Positions 21,290 through 29,714 of a stretch of DNA of 32,005 nucleotides are shown here, piece after piece. The first letter of the stretch is position 1. Every line of letters begins with the position of its first letter. The notes under the pieces are model-generated. The model saw only the letters and a program-made list of their open reading frames with translations, had not been told where the DNA came from and made no database searches. The DNA is from CAZLLV01 sp964560325 (GTDB taxonomy: Bacteria; Acidobacteriota; Thermoanaerobaculia; Multivoradales; DATKCC01): NCBI GenBank assembly GCA_964560325.1, contig CAZLLV010000322.1:1-32005 (forward strand). Direction: 5' to 3'. The position numbers and the translations under genes were made by a program.

Positions 21290-24200
21290 TCACTCCGCCG
21301 CCTCCGCGCCGGCCGCCGCCTCCCGCTCCTCCCCCCGCGCCGCCCGACGCTCGCGGATCTGGAGCAGGAAGTCGTACAGCACCGGCACCAGCACCAGCGT
21401 GAGGAAGGTCGCGAAGGCGAGGCCGAAGATCACCGCCACGCCCATCCCCTGCCACCACTGCGAGCTCTCGCCGCCGGAGGCGAAGCGCAGCTCGGTGAAG
21501 TCGAACTCGTAGCCGGTGGTGAGCGGGATCAGCCCGAGGATGGTGGTGATCGCGGTCAGGAGGACCGGGCGCATGCGGCGCAGGCCGGTCAGCCGCACCA
21601 CCTCCGCGCGCGGCAGCCCGCGGGCCCAGAGCTGCTCGCCGTAGTCGAGCAGCACGATCGCGTTGTTGACCACGATTCCGGCGAGCGAGATCACCCCGAG
21701 GCCGGTCATGATGATGCCGAACGGCAGGCCGGTGACCAGGAGCCCGAGGAGGACGCCCACCATCGACATCAGCACCGACGTGATGATGATGACCGGGATG
21801 GCGAGCGAGTCGAACTTCCCGACCATCAGCGCCAGCACCAGCAGCACGGCGTACAGGAACGCCTTCGACAGGAAGTCCTTCGCCTCGTCCTCCTCCTCGC
21901 TCTGGCCGGCGAACGAGAGCGAGTAGCCCTGGGGCAGGAGATCGGGGATCGCCTCGATCCGCCGCTGCGCCTCGCTGCGCACCGGCTCCGCCTGGTCGGG
22001 CGAGACCACGTCGCCGGAGATCGTCACCACCCGGTCGGCGTCCTTGTGCTTGATGGAGGTCAGCGCCGAGCCCTGGCTCACCGTGGCGATCGAGCCGAGC
22101 GGGATCAGCGCGCCGTCCTCGGTCCGCACGGTGAGCTGCGAGAGGTCGTCGAGCGAGCGCCGGTACTCCTCCGCCAGCCGGACGGTGATGTCGATCTCGT
22201 CGTCCTCCTCCGCCGGCCGGTAGTACGACGCCTCGGTCCCGGTGATCGCGGTGCGCACGGTGCCGGCGATGTCGCGCGTGGTCAGGCCGAGCCGCGCCGC
22301 CTGCGTCCGGTCGAGATCGACCACCACCTCCGGCCGCGCCACGTCGAAGTCGGTCGACAGCGAGCGCAGGCCCGGCACGTCCTCGATCTCCCGCTGGATG
22401 CGCTCGGCGACCGTGCCCAGGGTCGCGAAGTCGGGGCCGGAGAGCTCGATCGACAGCGGATCGCCGACCGGCGGCCCCTCGTCCGGCCGGTCGACCTCGA
22501 TCTCGACGCCGGGCATCCCGCGCACCTGCTCGCGGATCCACTCCATGGTGAGGAACGAGCTCTGTCCGCGCTCTTCCCGGTCGAACAGGTCGAGCGACAG
22601 GCGCCCTTGGGTCACGTCGCCCTGGCCGCCGGTGAAGAAGTCGGCCTGGCTGCCGGCGCCGGAGGAGGCGGCGAGCACGTCGAGGTCCGGGGTCTCCGCC
22701 AGCCGCCGCTCGACCTCGCGCACCGCCCCGTCGGTCGCCTCGACGCGGGTGCCGGGCGGCAGGTCGAGGTCGACGAAGATCTGCCGCGGCTCGGTCTCCG
22801 GGAAGAACTCGATGCCGGAGTTGAAGGCGCCGAACAGGAACACCACCAGGACGAAGGCGCCGACGGTCCCGGCGACCACCAGCAGCCGGTGCCGGAGCGC
22901 CCAGTCGAGGGTGCGCTCGTAGCTGCGGGAGACCGCGTCGCCGAAGCGCGTCAGGACCTCCTGGAGACGGCTGCGGTCGGGCGGCTCGCCCGCCTCCTGA
23001 TCCTCCTCCTCGTCCTCCACCTGTTCGTCGACGGGTCCCCCCTCGTCCGGATCGGAGCGGCGATCGCGCGGCGCGAGCCGCATCCAGGTCGCCGCCAGCG
23101 TCGGGTTCACCGTCAGCGCCACCAGCAGCGAGGCGAGGAGCACGATCGAGAGCGTGGTCGGCATGTACGACATGAAGTCGCCCACCACGCCCGGCCAGAG
23201 CAGGAGCGGCGCGAACGCCGCCACCGTGGTCAGTGTGGAGATGACGATCGCCATCCCGACCTCGTGGGTACCGATGCGCGCCGCCTCCAGCCGTGCCCGC
23301 CCGTTCTGCATGTGGCGGTAGACGTTCTCGATCACCACCACCGCGTTGTCGACCATCATGCCGACCGCCAGCACCAGCGAGAAGAGGACGACGTTGTTCA
23401 GCGTCTGCCCCATGAGCTGGAGGACCACGAAGGCAAGGAGCATCGAGAACGGGATCGCGATGCCGACGAAGAGGGCGTTGCGGAACCCGAGCGCGAACAT
23501 CAACACCAGGACGACCAGGACCAAGCCGGAGAGGATGTTGTTCTCCAGGTCCTTGACCATCATCCGCACGTCCTTCGAGAGATCGCCCAGGAAGACCACC
23601 TCGACGTTCTCCGGCCACGCCGGCCGCTCGCGCTCGACCAGCGCCCGCACCGCGTCCGCCACCTCGACCACGTTCGCGCCCGAGCGCTTCTGGACCGTCA
23701 GGGCGACCGAGTCCTCGCCGTTGATGCGGGCGTAGGAGTCGCGGTCCTGGAAGCCGTAGCGCACCGTCGCCACGTCGCGCACGTAGACCGGCGAGCCGCC
23801 GCGCTCGCGCACCACGAAGTCGCCGACCGCGAGCGGGTCGTCGACCTCGCCCGGCACCCTCACCGCGTACTTGCGGTCACCCAGCTCGATGTCGCCGCCG
23901 GGGATGGTCACGTTCTCGTCCGCGATCGCGTCGACCACGTTCTGGAGCGACAGGCCGTAGAGGCGCAGCGCCTCCGGGTCGACGTTCACCTCGACCTCGC
24001 GCTCGAGCCCGCCGACCAGGTTCGCGCGCAGCACCCCCGGCAGCGCCTCGATCTCGTCCTGGAGGTCCTGGGCGATCCGCTTGAGCACCACCGGGCCGAG
24101 ATCGCCCGCCAGGTGGACCTGGATGATCGGGATGTCGGAGAACTCGGTCTCCTGGAGGATCGGCTCCTCCGCGTCCTCGGGGAACTCCGCCTCGGCCCGG

Positions 24201-24538
24201 TCGACCCGATCGCGCACCTTCTGGAGCGCGTCGTCGATGTCGGTGCCGGAGACGAACTCGACGGTCACCAGCGACACGCTCTCCTCGGAGGTCGAGGTCA
24301 GCGTGTCGAGCCCGTCGAGACCCAGGAGCTCGCGCTCGATCCGATCGGTGATCTCCTTCTCCACGTCCTCCGGCGAGGCGCCCGGGTAGAGCGTGTAGAC
24401 GAGAACCTGCGGGATCTCGACGTCGGGGAACGCTTCGCGCGGCAGGCCGACGTAAGCCGACACACCGGCCACGAAGGCCGCCGCCATCAGGAAGAAGACG
24501 GTGGCGCGCTTTCCGAGCGCCGCGTCGGTGATTTTCAT
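21290..24538 (-). CDS. RND efflux transporter, inner-membrane permease
   Basis: The protein has 1082 residues, full length for AcrB/HAE1-type pumps. The N-terminus has the usual first membrane helix and REAFPDVEIPQVLVYTLYPG. The fourth-helix motif reads AVGMMVDNAVVVIENVYRH, with one of the two AcrB aspartates as Asn; this occurs in other RND subfamilies. The late helix has LAGIVVNNAIVLLDYG. An unusually acidic cytoplasmic loop (DEQVEDEEEDQEAGE) lies between the two halves. It uses proton flow to move substrates through the adaptor and TolC-like channel. It is third in the operon, 22 nt after the adaptor gene. Substrates cannot be told; drugs, solvents or lipids are possible. Confidence 0.95.
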   Translation of the reverse strand: MKITDAALGKRATVFFLMAAAFVAGVSAYVGLPREAFPDVEIPQVLVYTLYPGASPEDVEKEITDRIERELLGLDGLDTLTSTSEESVSLVTVEFVSGTDIDDALQKVRDRVDRAEAEFPEDAEEPILQETEFSDIPIIQVHLAGDLGPVVLKRIAQDLQDEIEALPGVLRANLVGGLEREVEVNVDPEALRLYGLSLQNVVDAIADENVTIPGGDIELGDRKYAVRVPGEVDDPLAVGDFVVRERGGSPVYVRDVATVRYGFQDRDSYARINGEDSVALTVQKRSGANVVEVADAVRALVERERPAWPENVEVVFLGDLSKDVRMMVKDLENNILSGLVLVVLVLMFALGFRNALFVGIAIPFSMLLAFVVLQLMGQTLNNVVLFSLVLAVGMMVDNAVVVIENVYRHMQNGRARLEAARIGTHEVGMAIVISTLTTVAAFAPLLLWPGVVGDFMSYMPTTLSIVLLASLLVALTVNPTLAATWMRLAPRDRRSDPDEGGPVDEQVEDEEEDQEAGEPPDRSRLQEVLTRFGDAVSRSYERTLDWALRHRLLVVAGTVGAFVLVVFLFGAFNSGIEFFPETEPRQIFVDLDLPPGTRVEATDGAVREVERRLAETPDLDVLAASSGAGSQADFFTGGQGDVTQGRLSLDLFDREERGQSSFLTMEWIREQVRGMPGVEIEVDRPDEGPPVGDPLSIELSGPDFATLGTVAERIQREIEDVPGLRSLSTDFDVARPEVVVDLDRTQAARLGLTTRDIAGTVRTAITGTEASYYRPAEEDDEIDITVRLAEEYRRSLDDLSQLTVRTEDGALIPLGSIATVSQGSALTSIKHKDADRVVTISGDVVSPDQAEPVRSEAQRRIEAIPDLLPQGYSLSFAGQSEEEDEAKDFLSKAFLYAVLLVLALMVGKFDSLAIPVIIITSVLMSMVGVLLGLLVTGLPFGIIMTGLGVISLAGIVVNNAIVLLDYGEQLWARGLPRAEVVRLTGLRRMRPVLLTAITTILGLIPLTTGYEFDFTELRFASGGESSQWWQGMGVAVIFGLAFATFLTLVLVPVLYDFLLQIRERRAARGEEREAAAGAEAAE

Positions 24539-24560
24539 GACAGGACGCCTCCGGCGGTCT

Positions 24561-25679
24561 TCATCCCTCCGCCACCTCCACCGTCTGCCCCGGCGCCACC
24601 CGGCCCTGCCCCTCGACCACCACCCGGTCGCCGGCGGCGAGCCCGCGCTCGATCACCACCCGGTCGCCCAGGATCGGCCCGAGGGCGACCTCGCGGCGCT
24701 CGATCTCGGCGGTGCCCGAGTCGGAGCCGCCGCCCGAGCCGCCGACCGCCACGTAGACGACCTTCCGGTCCTCCAGGTCGACGATCGCCTCGAGCGGCAC
24801 CATCAGCGCGTCCGGAATCGTCCGGCGCGGGATCTCGACCCGCGCCAGCATGCCCGGCCGCAGGCGGCCGTCCTTGTTGTCGAGCTCCGCTTCCAGGCCG
24901 AGCGTGCGCGCCGCCGGGTCGAGCTCGGCGTCGAGCCGCACCACCCGGCCGGTGAACGATTCGTCGGGGAAGCTCGACACGCGGATCACGACCGGCGTGC
25001 CAACCTCGACGAACGGCACGTCGGAGGCGGGCACCGGCGCCCGCACCTCGAGGCGCGAAGCGTCGACCAGCTCGATCATCGGCTGCCCCGGCGCCACGTA
25101 GTCGCCGACCTCGACCTGCTTCGTGGCGACCGTGCCCGCCCACGGAGCGGTCAGCCGCGACTTCTCCACCCGCAACTGCGCCGAGCCGAGCCGAGCCCGC
25201 GCCACGTCGCGTTGCGCCTCGGCGTCGACCAGCGAGCTCCGGGTGATGCTTCGGCGTTCGAACAACGCCTCCGCGCGCCGGTGCTCGTCCTCCGCCTGCT
25301 CGAAGAGCGCCCGGACCTCCGCCAGCTCCTGCTCGAGGGCGCGCGTGTCGACGGTGGCGAGCAGCGTCCCGGCGCCCACGCGCTGCCCCTCCTCGACCCG
25401 CAGGGTCTCGACCGTGCCGGCGATCTCGGCGGAGAGCGAGGCGCGCCGCATCGCCTGCAGGTCGGCCGGGAGCTGGAGCCGGTCGACCACCGGCTCGGGC
25501 TGGACCTCGACCACTCGGACGAGGGTCCGGCGCTCCTCGGCCGCGCCGGCCTCCGCACCCGGCTCGGCTTTCTCGCCGCCGCAGCCGCCGAGCGCGAGCA
25601 CGGCGAGAACGAGCGGCAGGAGAACGGCGCGGGCGCGCGGAGGGCGAGCGGCGGAGGGGGGCTTGGCGTCGGCGGTCAT
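24561..25679 (-). CDS. RND efflux periplasmic adaptor (HlyD/AcrA type lipoprotein)
   Basis: The protein has 372 residues. The lipobox ALGGC puts the lipid on Cys33, so it is anchored in the periplasm. Order of parts: lipoyl half-motif (ASLSAEIAGTVETLRVEEGQ), helical hairpin (about 120-190, with RSSLVDAEAQRDVARARLGS), second lipoyl half (TAPWAGTVATKQVEVGDYV), beta-barrel, and the membrane-proximal domain with ERGLAAGDRVVVEG. A Gly/Ser-rich insertion GGSGGGSDSG lies in the membrane-proximal region. The ATG overlaps the channel gene's stop by 4 bp (ATGA). It links the pump to the outer-membrane channel. Confidence 0.94.
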   Translation of the reverse strand: MTADAKPPSAARPPRARAVLLPLVLAVLALGGCGGEKAEPGAEAGAAEERRTLVRVVEVQPEPVVDRLQLPADLQAMRRASLSAEIAGTVETLRVEEGQRVGAGTLLATVDTRALEQELAEVRALFEQAEDEHRRAEALFERRSITRSSLVDAEAQRDVARARLGSAQLRVEKSRLTAPWAGTVATKQVEVGDYVAPGQPMIELVDASRLEVRAPVPASDVPFVEVGTPVVIRVSSFPDESFTGRVVRLDAELDPAARTLGLEAELDNKDGRLRPGMLARVEIPRRTIPDALMVPLEAIVDLEDRKVVYVAVGGSGGGSDSGTAEIERREVALGPILGDRVVIERGLAAGDRVVVEGQGRVAPGQTVEVAEG

Positions 25680-27166
25680 GGCTCGGTTCCTTCGATGGCT
25701 GCGATCGGATAGCGCCCAATGGCGCGCTCGAGGCGGGCCGCCTCCAGCCGGGCCGTGTAGGCGGCGTCGATGAGCTGGATCTCGGCCGCCACCTCGCGCT
25801 GCTGGGCGTCGAGCAGGTCGGCCTGGAGGGTCACGCCCTCGCGGTAGGTGTCGGCGGCGACGCGCGAAGCCTCGCGCGCGGTCTCGGCGGCGAGCTCGGC
25901 CGCCTCCAGACCGGCGAGCGCGGCGCGGTAGCGGGCGAGCGCGGTCTCGATCTCCAGCACCACCCGGTTCTCCAGGTCGCGGAGCCGCCAGCCGAGCTGC
26001 TGGCGCTGGCTCTCGAGCTGCGCCACCTGCCCCTTCCTCCGGCCACCGTCGAAAAACTCCCAGGAGAGACCGACCGACACCAGCCAGTCGGCGTAGAGCG
26101 GATCGTCCAGGTTCTCCGGCAGCCGGACCTGGCGGCCGTAGTAGCCGTCGAAGTCGATCCGCGGCCGGCCGTCGGCGCGGATCACCTCCTGCTGCATCCC
26201 GAGCGCCTGGCGCTGGAGCGCGAGGTCGGCGAGCTCCGGGCGGCTGTCGAGGGCGACATCGATCAGCGCTTCGAGCCCGCGCGGCGGCTCGAGGCCGGCG
26301 GCGAGATCGCCCGGCTCGTCCGGCAGCACGAGCTCCAAGTCCGGCGGCAGGCCGAGTGCCACCCGCAGCCGGCTCGCGGCGACCTCCACGTCGCCTCGGC
26401 GCTCGGCGAGGAGCGGCCCGAGCTCGGCGAGCGACGAGCGGGAGCGGAGGCGCTCGAGCCGGGTCGCCTCGCCGATGTCGTAGCGCGCCTCGACCACCTC
26501 GAGCGCCGCCTGCCGCGCCCGCTCCTGCGCCTCGACCACCGTCACCGCCCAGCGGGCGGCGAGCGCCTGGTAGAAGGCCTCGGCGGCGACCAGCGCGGTC
26601 TCGAGCCGCGCCGCCTCGATCTGCGCGCCGACCACGCCGCCGGCGAGCCGGGCGAGCTCGACCGCGGCGCGAATCTTCCCGAAGGTGAAGAGCGCCTGCT
26701 CGACGGCGACCGAGGTCGAGTAGAGCTCCTGCACGCTCGGCTCGAAGCTGCCCTCCGGGAACTGCCGGACGATCTCTTCGAAGTCGGGGTTGTTGAGGAA
26801 GGCGGGGTTGCGCGACCGGCTCCAAGAGGCGGTGAGGGCGAGCTGCGGCAGCGCGTCGGCCCGCGCCTCTTCGACCCCGGCGGCGACTTCGTCGAGGCGT
26901 TCGACTTCGGCGCGGAGCGCGGGGTTGCGCGCCAGGGCGATCTCGATCGCGCGTTCGAGGTCGAGAGCGAGGGTGCCGTCGGGGCCGGAGAGCGGAAGCG
27001 GCGGCAGCTCGGCCTCCTCCGGCGGCGGCACGGAGGTCGGCACGTCGCGCAGGCCGGGGATGCGGTCCACGATGCCGGCGAGCGGCGCCTGAGCCGAGGC
27101 GGCGCCGGCGGCGAGGAGCGCGAGGCAGACGAGGCCGAGGCAGGGCCCGGCGATGCGACACGGCAC
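25676..27166 (-). CDS. TolC-like outer-membrane efflux channel
   Basis: The protein has 496 residues from the GTG at 27166, which has GGAG ten bases upstream and a signal peptide after it (cut near GAASAQ). An ATG at 27334 would put 56 arginine-rich residues first and is unlikely. Two OEP repeats are visible, each with paired long helices: ALDLERAIEIALARNPALRA and later ALIDVALDSRPELADLALQR. The amphipathic strands (LALTASWSRSRN, WLVSVGLSWEFFDGG) form the barrel. It is first in the efflux operon. It forms the trimeric duct across the outer membrane for the adaptor and RND pump. Confidence 0.92.
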   Translation of the reverse strand: MPCRIAGPCLGLVCLALLAAGAASAQAPLAGIVDRIPGLRDVPTSVPPPEEAELPPLPLSGPDGTLALDLERAIEIALARNPALRAEVERLDEVAAGVEEARADALPQLALTASWSRSRNPAFLNNPDFEEIVRQFPEGSFEPSVQELYSTSVAVEQALFTFGKIRAAVELARLAGGVVGAQIEAARLETALVAAEAFYQALAARWAVTVVEAQERARQAALEVVEARYDIGEATRLERLRSRSSLAELGPLLAERRGDVEVAASRLRVALGLPPDLELVLPDEPGDLAAGLEPPRGLEALIDVALDSRPELADLALQRQALGMQQEVIRADGRPRIDFDGYYGRQVRLPENLDDPLYADWLVSVGLSWEFFDGGRRKGQVAQLESQRQQLGWRLRDLENRVVLEIETALARYRAALAGLEAAELAAETAREASRVAADTYREGVTLQADLLDAQQREVAAEIQLIDAAYTARLEAARLERAIGRYPIAAIEGTEP

Positions 27167-27534
27167 GGTGTGGGATCTCCTTCGGACAGGCACCCGGCCA
27201 GGGGAACGGCGCACGGGCCAGGCGCGGAAGGCGGACAGGATACCAGCCCGCTGGGGGAGACTACGGCAGAGAGCGCGGAAGGTTCGGCCAGCCCGACCGG
27301 ATGGCGACCACCACCCGCTCGTCAGCCAAGCCACCCCTTGTCATCCCGAGCTTGCGAGGGATCTGGGTGGGGGATGTGCGGAATCCACCGAAAGCCGGGG
27401 TCGGGACGAGGGTGAGTCTGCGGGCGCTGTTCGATCGAGCACCGCCCCGGCCGGGTCGCGTCTTTCAAGTCGTTGAAAAGGCGAGCTTCCGAAGAGGCTG
27501 GCACCTCGTCAGTGGGTGATCTACGGGTTCTTCT
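27167..27534. other. Intergenic region between the efflux operon and CBASS
   Basis: This 368-nt region holds the upstream region of the efflux operon, whose Shine-Dalgarno is at about 27177-27180, and the downstream region of nucC. A 6-bp hairpin with a GTCG loop (27463-27478) lies after nucC and is a weak terminator candidate. A dispersed-repeat-like sequence is listed separately. The short open frames show no gene features. It probably marks the left edge of the lower-G+C island. Confidence 0.5.
27338..27364 (+). repeat. Dispersed-repeat-like sequence of the TTGTCATCCCGAG...GGGATCT type
   Basis: TTGTCATCCCGAG, then CTTGCGAGGGATCT. From memory, this resembles intergenic repeats of the form GTCATCCTGAG-GCGAAGGATCT that are scattered in many high-copy families of environmental bacteria. 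The centre is loosely palindromic (TCCC ... GGGA). Only one copy is present here, so its repeat nature is inferred. Confidence 0.4.
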
Positions 27535-28254
27535 TCAGAGGAGCCACTCTGCGTAGGCGCGGATGTCGATCATTGGAACCGTTGCGTTGGCCTGGAGGCG
27601 CGCGATCAGCTCGAAGAGAAAAGCGGTCGCCGGCTTGTCCTGCTCGGTGCTGGCGTAGCTGCCATCCTCCTGTAGCGCAAAGGCACCGTGTGCCGCGACG
27701 CACCCGAGATCGAGACGATTTCCGATGTCGCAGCTCGTAAGTGCGTGATCAAGAGATTCACCCAGAGGAGGGCTCCACTCACTCTCGAGCGCCAGAATCC
27801 CCCCAAGGATCGGCACCAGCTTTTTAGCTGGATACGTACCGCCGGCATGGGGTATCGGCAGGCTCGTCCGGTGAAGGCGCCGAACACTGGCTACTTTCTC
27901 TTGGGCGTAGGCTACCAGTCTGGCGTTGATGGTCTGCTTGGCCTCAAACACTGCGTAAACGCTCTCAGCCGGGACGATCTTCTGGCCCTGGAAGTGGAAG
28001 ATGAAGGGAGAATACTGCCGGTCGAAAACCACCACGTCGATCTCGTCGCTAAACGTGCCCTTGCTGTCAACCACATGGGCACAGGCCGCTTGGTAGCGCT
28101 TAGGTAGGTACTCCGTCAGTAGGTCCACCCACACTGATTCGCAGGCGTCACCCTTAGCCCCGGGGTGAGCGAACGCCCCTCGAGCGGTTGTGAGACGCCG
28201 CTCGATATCATCGTGAAGGGATGCAAGAAGTTCCCGGAGGGACCAAGCGCTCAC
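27535..28254 (-). CDS. nucC: NucC, cyclic-nucleotide-activated endonuclease (CBASS effector)
   Basis: The protein has 239 residues, matching NucC in length and sequence throughout. Family segments are FAHPGAKGDACESVWVDLL (28-46), IDVVVFDRQYSPFIFHFQ (72-89), PAESVYAVFEAKQT (95-108), KVASVRRLHRTSLPIPHAGG and a final TVPMIDIRAYAEWLL. D73, E104 and K106, the metal-dependent PD-(D/E)xK active site, fall at the same numbers as in E. coli NucC. NucC binds cyclic tri-AMP, assembles from trimers to hexamers and degrades DNA, killing the infected cell before phage release. It is last in the operon; its GTG start overlaps the TRIP13 stop by 4 bp (GTGA). It is intact and predicted active. Confidence 0.95.
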   Translation of the reverse strand: MSAWSLRELLASLHDDIERRLTTARGAFAHPGAKGDACESVWVDLLTEYLPKRYQAACAHVVDSKGTFSDEIDVVVFDRQYSPFIFHFQGQKIVPAESVYAVFEAKQTINARLVAYAQEKVASVRRLHRTSLPIPHAGGTYPAKKLVPILGGILALESEWSPPLGESLDHALTSCDIGNRLDLGCVAAHGAFALQEDGSYASTEQDKPATAFLFELIARLQANATVPMIDIRAYAEWLL

Positions 28255-29189
28255 CGGCGTGACTCATGAAAGGGCGGCGTCGGAAGCATCGCCAGCGCGA
28301 CCTCCAGCGCACGGGAAGGTTCTACTGGACGGGAAGGGTAGGCATCAAGTGCGACCGCCGGCACCAACCGCTGCATGAGGTCGGAAAACGTAAAGCCGTA
28401 GCTCGTGCCGTTCCGAGGGCCAGTGGCGTCCACAAGAGCCTCGACGTGAGCATGGGTAAAGCCAAGAGGCGACAACATGCTCTGCAGGACCTCACGACGC
28501 TGGGTCTCGTTGGGTCGCGAGAACTCCAGGATCTCAGCTGCACGCCGCTTTACCGCTGGGTCGAGAGCCCCTAGCCGGTTGGTACACATGATCACCGCTG
28601 CAGGGAGCCTACTGTTGCCGATGAGGTCGACTCCCCGGATGAAAGCATTTACCCCTGCCCGGTCCTCGTGGTGCATTTGAGCCGCCTCCCGGGACTGTGC
28701 GAGGGCATCGGCTTCGTCCACCAAGAGGATAACCGCCCCTCGAGCCTTGCCGGATGAGCTCCTCAACTTCTTAGCTTCTTGGACTGTGGCCTCAAAGGCG
28801 GACGAGAGAAGCTGTGTCATCTCGCCCACTCGCCCCTGCCCACGCGCCGACAGGCTGAGCGGCAGGAGCGTAATGTCGATGCCCTCCTGCCGAGCTACGG
28901 AATCGCCGATCGTTTCCGCCAACTCCGTCTTCCCGGAGCCGACGTCTCCTGCAAGGACGACGAGGGGCGGGCGGCTCAGGACCGCGCTCAAGAGTCCGTT
29001 CGACTCGCGATGGTGTTTGCGGGCCCATGCTTCCAACCCGGAAGGGTTTACGAGGATACCGAGCATCTTGGTCAGCTTGAGCTTATGATCGTCCAGGCCT
29101 ACCAGCCGAGCTAGACGCTCCTTGGCATCCACGTCCGGAAAGGTCATTCGGTACCCGAACAGGTCAGGCGAAGCGGCTGCCGAGTGCAT
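28251..29189 (-). CDS. cap6: TRIP13/Pch2-like AAA+ ATPase (CBASS Cap6)
   Basis: The protein has 312 residues, one AAA+ domain. Walker A is G81-DVGSGKT-88 and Walker B is VILLVDEAD (153-161); sensor-1 is in IMCTNRLGALD and arginines (AVKRRA) follow in the right place. In type III CBASS the TRIP13-like protein unfolds the HORMA protein and so switches off the synthase when no phage is present. Context decides the role: it lies between the HORMA gene (start overlaps its stop by one base) and nucC. The N-terminal 65 residues are the substrate-contact region, less conserved than the core. Confidence 0.93.
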   Translation of the reverse strand: MHSAAASPDLFGYRMTFPDVDAKERLARLVGLDDHKLKLTKMLGILVNPSGLEAWARKHHRESNGLLSAVLSRPPLVVLAGDVGSGKTELAETIGDSVARQEGIDITLLPLSLSARGQGRVGEMTQLLSSAFEATVQEAKKLRSSSGKARGAVILLVDEADALAQSREAAQMHHEDRAGVNAFIRGVDLIGNSRLPAAVIMCTNRLGALDPAVKRRAAEILEFSRPNETQRREVLQSMLSPLGFTHAHVEALVDATGPRNGTSYGFTFSDLMQRLVPAVALDAYPSRPVEPSRALEVALAMLPTPPFHESRR

Positions 29190-29704
29190 TAGAACGTCCT
29201 CACGCTGGCTCGGCCCAGCGCTCTGCCACCGGCCGAGTATGTGCGGTCATTGTGAAAGTAGCCGTTCACTGCGGGCTCGGGTGCGCCGTTCCGTTGGAAG
29301 GGAAGCCGCTTCTTGACCTCGAGGCGATCATGTTCCGGAAGTGAGTCCCACGCCGAGCTGTACAAGAGATAACTGTAGAACCGAGCGTTGGTAGTGTTGG
29401 CGCCAGGTTGAACCCGGCCGGGGTCATCGTCACCAGCAGTGCCGCCGTTCAGGTCACGGGCGGTATAGCGGAGTGTTGGGGAGATCCATGCACCATCTCG
29501 TTTAAATCCGTAGGTAACACTTCCCACCAGGCCGCCCTTGAGCAACTCCGTTAGCTCCTCCTGATAGGCCGAGATCCAGGCGTCACTGGGCTCACCGTAG
29601 AACCGCTGGACCCGCTTGAGGTCGGTGGCCACCTTGGCCGCAATGTGCCGGGCGTGCGTGGCTGTGAAGGTCGTGGATTCGGAGTAGGTGTAGCTGAGTG
29701 TCAC
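29189..29704 (-). CDS. cap7: Bacterial HORMA-domain protein (CBASS Cap7)
   Basis: The protein has 171 residues from the GTG at 29704, chosen because TGAGGATAAGG precedes it and the known family N-terminus begins there. Frames further upstream overlap cdnC and look like shadow. Recognisable segments are TFTATHARHIAAKVATDLKR (12-31), QRFYGEPSDAW (33-43), LVGSVTYGFKRDGAWISPTL and a C-terminal safety-belt-like region. HORMA proteins bind closure peptides, probably of phage proteins, and then activate the CD-NTase. It lies 10 nt after cdnC and overlaps the TRIP13 start by one base. Confidence 0.92.
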   Translation of the reverse strand: MTLSYTYSESTTFTATHARHIAAKVATDLKRVQRFYGEPSDAWISAYQEELTELLKGGLVGSVTYGFKRDGAWISPTLRYTARDLNGGTAGDDDPGRVQPGANTTNARFYSYLLYSSAWDSLPEHDRLEVKKRLPFQRNGAPEPAVNGYFHNDRTYSAGGRALGRASVRTF

Positions 29705-29714
29705 TGCCTTATCC

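Noticed and set aside
22046..24955. 969-codon open frame on the + strand
   Set aside because: It is antisense to the RND permease and adaptor; His/Arg/Asp-rich composition is a shadow of their codons.
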